A DNA stretch of 64,000 nt. Origin: Venatoribacter cucullus (GTDB taxonomy: Bacteria; Pseudomonadota; Gammaproteobacteria; Pseudomonadales; Oceanobacteraceae). Position 1 is the first letter of the stretch; each line of letters begins with the position of its first letter. The notes beneath the pieces were generated by a model that was not told where the DNA came from, searched no databases, and saw only the letters and a list, made by a program, of their open reading frames with translations. The position numbers and the translations under genes were made by a program. The DNA lies in NCBI RefSeq assembly GCF_016132445.1, contig NZ_CP046056.1:558001-622000 (forward strand), read 5' to 3'. Shown in pieces: positions 57,441 through 64,000 of this stretch.

Positions 57441-57650
57441 CGGTTCTCTGTGGGTTTTTTGCGGGGGGATTAACAAGGCGGCGCAGGGTAAGGATTTTTG
57501 GCCACTATGGCAAAGGGACTTTTGTGGTGAATTGGTTAACGCTGGCGCGATTATTTTAACGCTGACGTAATTGGTTGACTCGTATTCTGTTTCAGCGATG
57601 ACGCCATACATCTGGTACACTCGGCGCCGGAAAAAATCAGCGGCCATTGT

Positions 57651-58637
57651 ATGACAAGCACTCCGGATTCCAGTCTTTTTCCCGGTTATTTCCCGGAACT
57701 TTTGCCGCTGTTGCTGCTGGCGGCGTTATTGCTCGACCGCTGGCTGGGCGAACCGGCGCGTTTTCATCCGCTGGTGGGGTTTGGCAACTGGGTGGCCTGG
57801 CTGGAACGTCGTTTAAATCGGACAACAGAGCGACCGCTGGCCGGACGTATATTGGGTGTGCTGGCGTTATTACTGGCGTTATCCCCCTTGCTGGTTATTG
57901 CTGTGGTGCTGCTGTGGCTGTACCAGCAAACGCCGGTGTTATTCTGGCTGGCGCATATCGTGATTCTGTATTTCTGCATCGGCTGGCAAAGTCTGCAACA
58001 ACATGTGCAGGCGGTAGCGCAGGCCTTACAAGCGGATGATTTACCTCTGGCGCGGGAAAAACTGAGTTGGATGGTCAGCCGCGATACGGCGCAATTATCG
58101 GATTCTGAGGTGGCGCAGGCGAGCCTTGAAAGTCTGCTGGAAAATTCCCTCGATGCTTTATTCGCCACGCTGTTCTGGTTTTGCCTTGGTGGCGCGCTGG
58201 CGGCTTTAATGCACCGCTGGGTGAATACGCTGGATGCCATGTGGGGCTATAAAAATAGCCGTTTCCGTTATTTTGGCTGGGCCGCCGCGCGGCTGGACGA
58301 TGCGCTGGCCTATATTCCGGCGCGCTTAACGGCGCTGAGTTTTGTGCTGCTGGGCCGGTATAAGAAACAGGCGTTAACGTGCTGGCGGCAACAGGCAGCG
58401 GCCTGCGCCAGCCCCAACGGTGGCCCGGTGATGACCGCTGGGGCTGGTGCCTTAAATATCCGCCTCAGTGAACGCGCCTGTTACCACGGTGAATGGAAAA
58501 TAAAACCGCCGATGGGCTCGGGTAACGCCGCTACCGTTGCCGATATTCAGCCGGTCTTTCAGTTAATTCGACGGGTGTTGTGGCTGTGGTTGCTGGTGAT
58601 TTTTATCGCCGTTATCGGGTGGAAAATGTTCGCATGA
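57651..58637 (+). CDS. cbiB: Adenosylcobinamide-phosphate synthase
   Basis: 328 residues with four to five membrane spans. Family motifs: ALLLDRWLGEPARFHPLVGFGNW, SWMVSRDTAQLSDSEVAQASLESLLEN, and SPNGGPVMTAGAGALNIRL. It condenses aminopropanol phosphate (or ethanolamine phosphate) with adenosylcobyric acid. The ATGA overlap with the next gene indicates an operon cbiB-cobD-btuF. Confidence 0.94.
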   Translation: MTSTPDSSLFPGYFPELLPLLLLAALLLDRWLGEPARFHPLVGFGNWVAWLERRLNRTTERPLAGRILGVLALLLALSPLLVIAVVLLWLYQQTPVLFWLAHIVILYFCIGWQSLQQHVQAVAQALQADDLPLAREKLSWMVSRDTAQLSDSEVAQASLESLLENSLDALFATLFWFCLGGALAALMHRWVNTLDAMWGYKNSRFRYFGWAAARLDDALAYIPARLTALSFVLLGRYKKQALTCWRQQAAACASPNGGPVMTAGAGALNIRLSERACYHGEWKIKPPMGSGNAATVADIQPVFQLIRRVLWLWLLVIFIAVIGWKMFA

Positions 58638-59665
58638 GTCTGATCTTATTACCCGGTACAACGCCACCGGTGCACGGTGCCGATTTAACCAACGCGTTGC
58701 AGCAATACGGCGGTGAGCCGGAACACTGGCTGGATTTATCGGCCGCGATCAGCCCCTACAGTTGGTGGGCCGAGCGCGGCTTAATGCCGGCGGCCAACAG
58801 TCTGCGCAATTTACCGCAGCCGGTGGCGGAATTAGCACAGGCCTGTGTGCAGTATTACGGCCATGCCGCGTTGCCGGTGCCGGGTTCGCAGGCGGCTATT
58901 CAGACGCTGCCACGTTGTTTTTCCCACGCCCGCGTGTGGGTGCAGGCCGATACCTACGCCGAGCATGCGTTCAGTTGGCAACAGGCCGGCCACAATGTGC
59001 AGGAATTAACGCTGGCGGACATACGGGCCGCGTTTCATAAGGGTACCGCACTGCCGGATCTGTTAATTCTGGTGAATCCTGCTAATCCCAGTGGCGAGTG
59101 TTTAGCGGCGGATGAAGTGCAACAATGGACGGCGCAATTACAGCAGCTGGGCGGTTATATGCTGGTGGATGAAGCCTTTATGGACTGCACGCCCGAACAC
59201 AGCATTCTGAATATTCCGCTGGCGGCTAACCGCATGGTGCTGCGCTCACTGGGTAAATTTTTCGGACTGGCCGGGTTACGTTGTGGGTTTGTGATTGCGG
59301 CTGAGTCGGTGCAACAGCGACTTCAGCAACAACTGGGGCCCTGGGCGGTGAACAGTCTGGCGCTCAGCATCGCCTCGCAGGCACTGCGTGACGAAGCCTG
59401 GCAGCAACAACAGCGGCTGCGGTTACTGCGGATGCAGGAACAGGTGCTGGATACCTGCCGTTTGCTGCAATTACCGGTGCTGGGCAGCACGCCGTTGTTT
59501 GTGACGTTTCAGGGCGAAAAAACACAGATCATGCACACCCAACTGGCGCAGCAGAAAATATGGAGCCGGTATTTTCCACGCCAGCAATGGTTACGGTTGG
59601 GCATGCCCGATCCGCAACAATGGCCGCGTTTATACAGCGCCTTAAAAACGCTGAGGGAGTTATGA
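58634..59665 (+). CDS. cobD: L-threonine-O-3-phosphate decarboxylase, PLP-dependent
   Basis: 343 residues, aminotransferase fold class I. Features: HGADLTNALQQYGGEPEHWLDLSAAISPYSW, ILVNPANPSGECL, and the PLP lysine in RSLGKFFGLAGLRCGF. It gives (R)-1-amino-2-propanol phosphate for CbiB. Overlaps cbiB and btuF by 4 bp. Confidence 0.92.
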   Translation: MSLILLPGTTPPVHGADLTNALQQYGGEPEHWLDLSAAISPYSWWAERGLMPAANSLRNLPQPVAELAQACVQYYGHAALPVPGSQAAIQTLPRCFSHARVWVQADTYAEHAFSWQQAGHNVQELTLADIRAAFHKGTALPDLLILVNPANPSGECLAADEVQQWTAQLQQLGGYMLVDEAFMDCTPEHSILNIPLAANRMVLRSLGKFFGLAGLRCGFVIAAESVQQRLQQQLGPWAVNSLALSIASQALRDEAWQQQQRLRLLRMQEQVLDTCRLLQLPVLGSTPLFVTFQGEKTQIMHTQLAQQKIWSRYFPRQQWLRLGMPDPQQWPRLYSALKTLREL

Positions 59666-60534
59666 TGAAAATAGTTTGGTGTTTAACGCTGTTTTTTTTC
59701 AGCGCATCAGTACAGGCATTAACGCTCACCGACGATAGCGGTCAGGCTGTGCGTTTGTCGGCGCCGGCCCAGCGCATTATTACCTTAACGCCGCACGCCA
59801 CTGAGCTGATGTTTGCGGTGGGAGCCGGTCAGCAGGTTGTCGGCGCGGTGGATTATTCCGATTACCCGGCCGATGCGGAAAAAATCCCCCGTGTCGGCGG
59901 TTATTCCGGTCTGAATATTGAAGCTATTCTGGCGTTGCAGCCGGATCTGATTATTTACTGGCCGGAGGGCAATCCGGCGCGGGAAATACAGCGCTTAAAA
60001 CAGCTAAAAATGCCGCTGTACGCTTCCGATCCCAACAGTTTTGCGGATATTGCCAGAAGCCTGGAACATTATGGTGAAATCAGCGGTAATGTTGCCAAGG
60101 GGCAACAAGCCGCTACGCAATTCCGTCAGCGGCTGAATGCGTTGCAGCAGCGCTATGCCGGTGCCGGGAAATTGCGGGTGTTTTATCAGGTCTGGCATCA
60201 GCCACTGGTAACGCAAAGTGGCGATACCTTTATTTCCCGCGTACTGGAATTGTGTGGTGGTGAGAATATTTTTGCCGACCTGCCCATGCGTTCACCCCAA
60301 ATCAGTGAAGAAGCGGTACTGGCAGAAAATCCTGACGTCATTATTGCCAGTGGCATGGCGGCTGAGCGCCCGGAATGGCTGGATCACTGGCGGCGTTATC
60401 CACATCTGAACGCGGTAAAACATAACCATCTTTACCATGTGCATCCCGATTTATTACATCGGCCGACCCCCAGGTTGCTGGATGGTGCTGAGCAGGTTTG
60501 TGCGTTATTGCATAGAGTGCGACAGAAGCCGTAA
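59662..60534 (+). CDS. btuF: Cobalamin-binding periplasmic protein, BtuF-like
   Basis: 290 residues. Signal peptide ending ASVQA, then RIITLTPHATELMFAVGAGQQVVGAVDYSDYPADAEKIPRVGGY, a BtuF/type III substrate-binding pattern (two lobes joined by a helix), and VFYQVWHQPLVTQSGDTFISRVLELCGGENIF. Delivers B12 or cobinamide to an inner-membrane BtuCD. No btuC or btuD is in the window. The first ATG of ATGATG is used, following GAGGGA. Confidence 0.88.
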   Translation: MMKIVWCLTLFFFSASVQALTLTDDSGQAVRLSAPAQRIITLTPHATELMFAVGAGQQVVGAVDYSDYPADAEKIPRVGGYSGLNIEAILALQPDLIIYWPEGNPAREIQRLKQLKMPLYASDPNSFADIARSLEHYGEISGNVAKGQQAATQFRQRLNALQQRYAGAGKLRVFYQVWHQPLVTQSGDTFISRVLELCGGENIFADLPMRSPQISEEAVLAENPDVIIASGMAAERPEWLDHWRRYPHLNAVKHNHLYHVHPDLLHRPTPRLLDGAEQVCALLHRVRQKP

Positions 60535-60555
60535 GGTTTTTGCCCATAAGGATGT

Positions 60556-60592
60556 AAAAATCCCGCCCGGTTTTTACCGGGCGGGATTTTTT
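60556..60592. terminator. Bidirectional terminator between btuF and tsdA
   Basis: ATCCCGCCCGG-TTTTTA-CCGGGCGGGAT (11-bp stem) with an A-run before and a T-run after it. Confidence 0.93.
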
Positions 60593-60617
60593 ATGGGCTT
60601 ATTTAACGGTGCCGATT

Positions 60618-61607
60618 TTATTCAAAACTGCGGGGTCTCAGCAGTTCTGGTTTCAGAATGGGTTTTGAGCCGGTGTTATCGTGCTGGCCCAGAATTTTTC
60701 CATTCCGCTCAGTTCCGTACATAGAAAATTTATGGAAATTCAGGAATTTCTCCCGGGTTTCCTTGGCATTACCGGTATAGCGTGGGTCTTGCGGGCGCTC
60801 TTGCGAGTTAATGTATAACGCTACATCCCAGGCTTCTTTATCGGACAAACGGCCCGGCTGACCCAGTGGCATATTGTTTTTAATAAAGGAAGCGGCAGTG
60901 AATACCCGGATCATACCGGCGCCCCAGTTGTAAGAGTTATCCCCCCACAGTGCCGGGAATACCACTTTACCATCGACTTTTTTACCGGCGCCGTCAGCGC
61001 CATGACAAACCTGGCAGTTTTCGGTGTACACCTGCTGGCCTTTTTCATAGCTGATGTCTTTCGGCATCTGGTTGCCCAACGAGTTAAAGCCACGGCCGGC
61101 AATATTGCTGTCATACACCTTGGCACCTTTAGCCATGTACTGGTGGTAAGAGGTAATGGCCAGCATATCGTCACTGCCATAGGCGGGTGGGATGCCGTTC
61201 ATTGAGAACGAGAAACAGCCGACAATACGCTCTTCCAGTGAATTCACATGGCCGTTTTTGCCACGGAAATCGGGCAAGGTGGTGGCGGCTGGCCAGACTG
61301 GGCCGGACCAGGCCATACGGCCTTCGCCCATGTGGCAGGATTTACAGCTCATGTCGTTAAAGACATATTTGCCGCGGTATTTCTGGGTATCCATAAACAT
61401 ATCGCGGCCTTTCAGAATCACTTTGCGCAATTCCGGATGCAGACTTTTATCGGCATTAATATCGTCAACCGTGGGGGCTTTGTGGACATACTGGCCTTCT
61501 TTAAACGCCGGCAGGATAACGCCATGCGGCTGTGCCAATGCGCCCACAGAGAACCCGGTAATGGCCACAGTACCCACAGCGATGGTGATTTTTTTCAGTG
61601 CGTTCAT
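60618..61607 (-). CDS. tsdA: Dihaem cytochrome, thiosulfate dehydrogenase TsdA-like
   Basis: 329 residues. Signal peptide ending GALA; haem sites CKSCH (88-92) and CQVCH (198-202). Cys131 in RIVGCFSFSMNG lies about 40 residues after the first haem, where TsdA has its unusual distal cysteine ligand; NMPLG (Met246) may ligate haem 2. TsdA joins two thiosulfates to tetrathionate in the periplasm. It follows the tsdB-like gene by 12 bp, as in known tsdBA pairs. Confidence 0.8.
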   Translation of the reverse strand: MNALKKITIAVGTVAITGFSVGALAQPHGVILPAFKEGQYVHKAPTVDDINADKSLHPELRKVILKGRDMFMDTQKYRGKYVFNDMSCKSCHMGEGRMAWSGPVWPAATTLPDFRGKNGHVNSLEERIVGCFSFSMNGIPPAYGSDDMLAITSYHQYMAKGAKVYDSNIAGRGFNSLGNQMPKDISYEKGQQVYTENCQVCHGADGAGKKVDGKVVFPALWGDNSYNWGAGMIRVFTAASFIKNNMPLGQPGRLSDKEAWDVALYINSQERPQDPRYTGNAKETREKFLNFHKFSMYGTERNGKILGQHDNTGSKPILKPELLRPRSFE

Positions 61608-61619
61608 AACAGGTTCTCC

Positions 61620-62270
61620 TTATTGCTGCGCAGCAGGTTGGCTGGCCAGATAAGCAGCAACGGCGTCAATTTGTTCATTGCTCAGGCGTTTGGCGATGTT
61701 TTCCATCAGCTGTATCGGGTCGGATTTACGCTGACCCTGTTGCCAGGCCTGAAGTTGCTGCTTGATGTAGCTGGCGTGCTGACCAGCAATACCGGGAAAG
61801 TTTTCATCCACGCCCTGATTGGCAGGGCCATGGCAGCTGGCGCAGGGAGGCAGGTAATCATCCCACTGGCCCATTTCGGCTAAGCGTTTACCCAATGCCA
61901 GCTGTTCGGCGCTGGCGGTGGTAGGCGCCGGTGCTGGTGCCGGCAGGCGGGCAAAATGAGCCGCCAGATCGCGGAGATCCTGTTCTTTAAAGTTATCGAC
62001 GTTCATGCTCATCACCGGGTTCACCCGGGTGCCATTCTGATACGCCTGCAAACTACGGAAAATATAGCCTTCATCCTGACCGGCAATTACCGGAAAGGCA
62101 CCAGCGGCGTTGCCTTCACCGTTCATACCATGACAGGCCATACAGGGGGCGCCGCTGCCATCACCCTGCATAGACAATTGTTGGCCGCGTTCGGCATTGC
62201 CGGCGGCCAGCACCGGGAGGCTGAGTGCAGCGGAGCAAAGTGCCGCCAGCAGAGTGGGGTTGCGTTTCAT
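61620..62270 (-). CDS. tsdB: Dihaem c4-type cytochrome, TsdB-like
   Basis: 216 residues. Signal peptide ending VLAAG, haem sites CMACH (43-47) and CASCH (143-147), each followed by a c4 half with IAGQ-x-YI (VIAGQDEGYI, GIAGQHASYI), joined by an Ala/Pro linker. Likely electron acceptor for TsdA. The pair is transcribed away from the porin-like gene. Confidence 0.82.
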   Translation of the reverse strand: MKRNPTLLAALCSAALSLPVLAAGNAERGQQLSMQGDGSGAPCMACHGMNGEGNAAGAFPVIAGQDEGYIFRSLQAYQNGTRVNPVMSMNVDNFKEQDLRDLAAHFARLPAPAPAPTTASAEQLALGKRLAEMGQWDDYLPPCASCHGPANQGVDENFPGIAGQHASYIKQQLQAWQQGQRKSDPIQLMENIAKRLSNEQIDAVAAYLASQPAAQQ

Positions 62271-62388
62271 CGGTTGATCCTACCTGTTTGGATTTATAAC
62301 TTTATAAGTATATAACTTAGTCTATTATTGATGTTAGCGCAGATTGAACTTTTGGCGAGTTCTGACTTTCCCTGTATCAGGAGTGAAT
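62271..62388. promoter_or_regulatory. Divergent AT-rich promoter region with ACTT/AAGT repeats
   Basis: TATAACTT occurs at 62295-62302 and again at 62311-62318, 16 bp apart. Between them AAGT half-sites make two overlapping palindromes, ACTT-TAT-AAGT (62299-62309) and AAGT-ATATA-ACTT (62306-62318). The position between tsdB and the porin-like gene suggests one operator controlling both. Confidence 0.45.
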
Positions 62389-63402
62389 GTGATTTCCATA
62401 AATCTACCAAAAAAGCCGCTGATTCTGGCGTTTGCAACGGCGATGATGCCAATAACCAGCGTGGCTGAAACAATCTTTTCCAGCCAGATTTTTGCCAATT
62501 TCAGCAATATTCAGGTAGACCAAAGTCGTACCGATGCTGAAGGCTGGCAACCGGATTTAAAGCGTTTTTATCTGGATGCTGAGCATAAATTCAGTGATCG
62601 CTGGAAATTAAAAGTCACCACCGATGTGCAGTGGCAACGGCAGCAGGATCCGACCGATTTATGGTTCCGCCATGCCTATGCGCAATATTCCTTTGGCAGC
62701 GGTAATAATCAGTACCTGAAAATCGGCACCGCTGAACTGCCCTGGATTGATTACGTGGCCCCGCGGGTCGGTTACCGTTATGTAGATCCGAGTCTGACGC
62801 CGAAAAACAGATTTGCCGGCCCCACCGACCCGGGCCTGCATTATGGCTATAAAGGCCGGCAATTTTCTTTTGGTGTGGCAGCGGTTACCGGCAGTGGTTT
62901 TCAGCGCCCAACCTTAGGCGATAGGCTGGATATTGAGATGATGGGGGTCTGGCATATTCTGCCGGGGCTGGATTTGGCCGCCGGCTACTATGAAGGTACC
63001 CGTGCGCAGGATAAAGATGATAAGCCCAGATTGCACACTGCCCGCCGCCACAATGTGGCGTTAAGTTACCGGATTAAAACCATGCGTCTGGGAGCGGAAT
63101 ACGCCCGCAATGACAACTGGAATCAGGTCAGTAAAGTGCCTGAAGACAGCAGTCATGGCTGGAGTGTGTGGGGCAGCTATGTCTTTAAACCTGGTTATTC
63201 CGTATTTGGTCGTTACGAACAAACCGATCCCAGCAATAAGCTGAACCCGGCTAATGAAAATGATTACCTGCAGTTGGGTGTCGACTGGAAAGCGACGTCT
63301 TATGTGACGGTAGCGCTGGTCGGTAAACAAAGCACGGCGAGAACAGCGTTGAAAGAAACCGAAACCAATGAAGTGGGTATCTGGACGCAGTGGGATTTCT
63401 GA
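62389..63402 (+). CDS. Outer-membrane porin-like beta-barrel
   Basis: 337 residues from a GTG start, selected because CAGGAG lies 5 bases upstream. Signal peptide ending ITSVAE; then a series of amphipathic strands (KFSDRWKLKVTTDVQWQRQQ, YGYKGRQFSFGVAAVTGSG, SYVTVALVGKQ) ending in the C-terminal signature aromatic IWTQWDF. Channel or phosphate/anion-type porin; divergent from tsdBA, so thiosulfate or another anion is a plausible cargo by context only. Confidence 0.75.
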   Translation: MISINLPKKPLILAFATAMMPITSVAETIFSSQIFANFSNIQVDQSRTDAEGWQPDLKRFYLDAEHKFSDRWKLKVTTDVQWQRQQDPTDLWFRHAYAQYSFGSGNNQYLKIGTAELPWIDYVAPRVGYRYVDPSLTPKNRFAGPTDPGLHYGYKGRQFSFGVAAVTGSGFQRPTLGDRLDIEMMGVWHILPGLDLAAGYYEGTRAQDKDDKPRLHTARRHNVALSYRIKTMRLGAEYARNDNWNQVSKVPEDSSHGWSVWGSYVFKPGYSVFGRYEQTDPSNKLNPANENDYLQLGVDWKATSYVTVALVGKQSTARTALKETETNEVGIWTQWDF

Positions 63403-63434
63403 TTTTTCTGTTATAGAAATCTTTTTCAGATAAT

Positions 63435-63468
63435 AAAAAATGGCGCCTGATCAGGGCGCCATTTTTTT
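63435..63468. terminator. Bidirectional terminator between porin-like gene and dps
   Basis: ATGGCGCC-TGATCAG-GGCGCCAT with six A before and seven T after. Confidence 0.92.
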
Positions 63469-63493
63469 ATGCGTTAACGCTGTTAATACGGCA

Positions 63494-63970
63494 TTACTCT
63501 TCCAGCAATGCCCGCAGCATCCACGCCGTTTGCTCGTGCACGGTGAGGCGCTGGGTTAATAAATCCGCGGTCGGTTCATCGCTGGCTTCGTCCACCAGTT
63601 TGAATAATCCGCGCGCGGTACGGGCGGTGGCTTCGTGGCCATCGGCCAGAATGCGGATCATCTCTTTGGCTTTCGGCGGTGTCACCGGCGCATCGGGCAG
63701 CGAGGTTAATTGCGCAAATTGCGCGTACGAACCCGGTGCCATATGCCCCAGCGAACGGATGCGTTCGGCAATCGGATCAACCGCATTCCACAGCTCGGTG
63801 TACTGGGTCATAAACATGGCGTGCAGGCTGTTGAACATTGGCCCGGTGACGTTCCAGTGAAAGTTATGGGTGGTTAAGTACAGGGTGTAGGTGTCGGCCA
63901 GCAGACGGCCTAAGCCGGCACTGATCTGTTCACGGTGTTCGGCACTGATGCCAATATTCACGTTGCTCAT
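63494..63970 (-). CDS. dps: Dps-family DNA-binding ferritin-like protein
   Basis: 158 residues. Dps ferroxidase residues are visible: His in LTTHNFHWNVTGPMFNSLHAMF, then Asp/Glu in ELWNAVDPIAERIRSLG. The twelve-subunit shell oxidises iron with peroxide and guards DNA. Short N-terminal tail, no Lys-rich extension, so DNA binding may be weak. GAGTGACC precedes the ATG. Confidence 0.93.
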   Translation of the reverse strand: MSNVNIGISAEHREQISAGLGRLLADTYTLYLTTHNFHWNVTGPMFNSLHAMFMTQYTELWNAVDPIAERIRSLGHMAPGSYAQFAQLTSLPDAPVTPPKAKEMIRILADGHEATARTARGLFKLVDEASDEPTADLLTQRLTVHEQTAWMLRALLEE

Positions 63971-64000
63971 AGGTCACTCCTGTGTGTTTCTGTTATGAAA

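Overview
The window is a dense, single-chromosome segment of a Gammaproteobacterium. The gene families, the leuS-lptE-holA block, two chemoreceptors, the many c-type cytochromes and the TonB receptors suggest an aquatic Oceanospirillales-type organism (Thalassolituus/Oceanobacter-like). That placement is inference from gene content only. I support 56 protein genes and see no rRNA, tRNA, CRISPR array, prophage or intact insertion sequence.

Layout. 0-13 kb: housekeeping and redox genes (leuS, lptE, holA, a dihaem cytochrome, a fused 5-oxoprolinase, an Aer-like receptor, grxD). 13-17 kb: a MalT-like LuxR regulator facing a LysR regulator. 17-29 kb: one long minus-strand run of 12 genes with overlaps or gaps of at most 30 bp. 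It starts with a DUF523/DUF1722 protein, a MerR regulator of the LitR/CarH type and a photolyase, and continues with a desaturase, an SnoaL-like protein, an SDR, a flavoprotein, a DUF1365 protein, a Cfa-type methyltransferase, DUF2878, a periplasmic protein and a TonB receptor. It looks like a light or singlet-oxygen stress and lipid-modification operon. Its promoter and a second, divergent promoter at 31.4 kb both carry clusters of TGTACA/TGTATA boxes.

29.36-29.97 kb is a non-coding island packed with perfect hairpins, some with long-range pairing; I do not recognise it. It is followed by cbiX. 31-43 kb: acyl-CoA dehydrogenase, molybdate transporter modABC, a glutamate-synthase-like flavoprotein, and pyruvate dehydrogenase aceE-aceF. 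43-46 kb: a chemoreceptor and the PduO-type cobalamin adenosyltransferase.

46-48.6 kb: a btuB-like receptor with a cobalamin riboswitch. Between riboswitch and gene sits a 262-bp MITE-like element with 18-bp perfect terminal inverted repeats and a 4-bp target duplication. 48.6-53.8 kb: panE, a degenerate Y1-transposase-like protein, yajQ, an AmpG-like permease, a ROK sugar kinase and a PilZ protein. 53.9-60.5 kb: cobU, cobT, cobC, cobS, a globin on the other strand, cbiB, cobD and btuF. With btuB and the adenosyltransferase they give uptake, adenosylation and nucleotide-loop assembly of B12; no corrin-ring genes other than cbiX are present. 60.6-64 kb: a thiosulfate dehydrogenase pair (tsdB-tsdA), a divergent porin-like barrel and dps.
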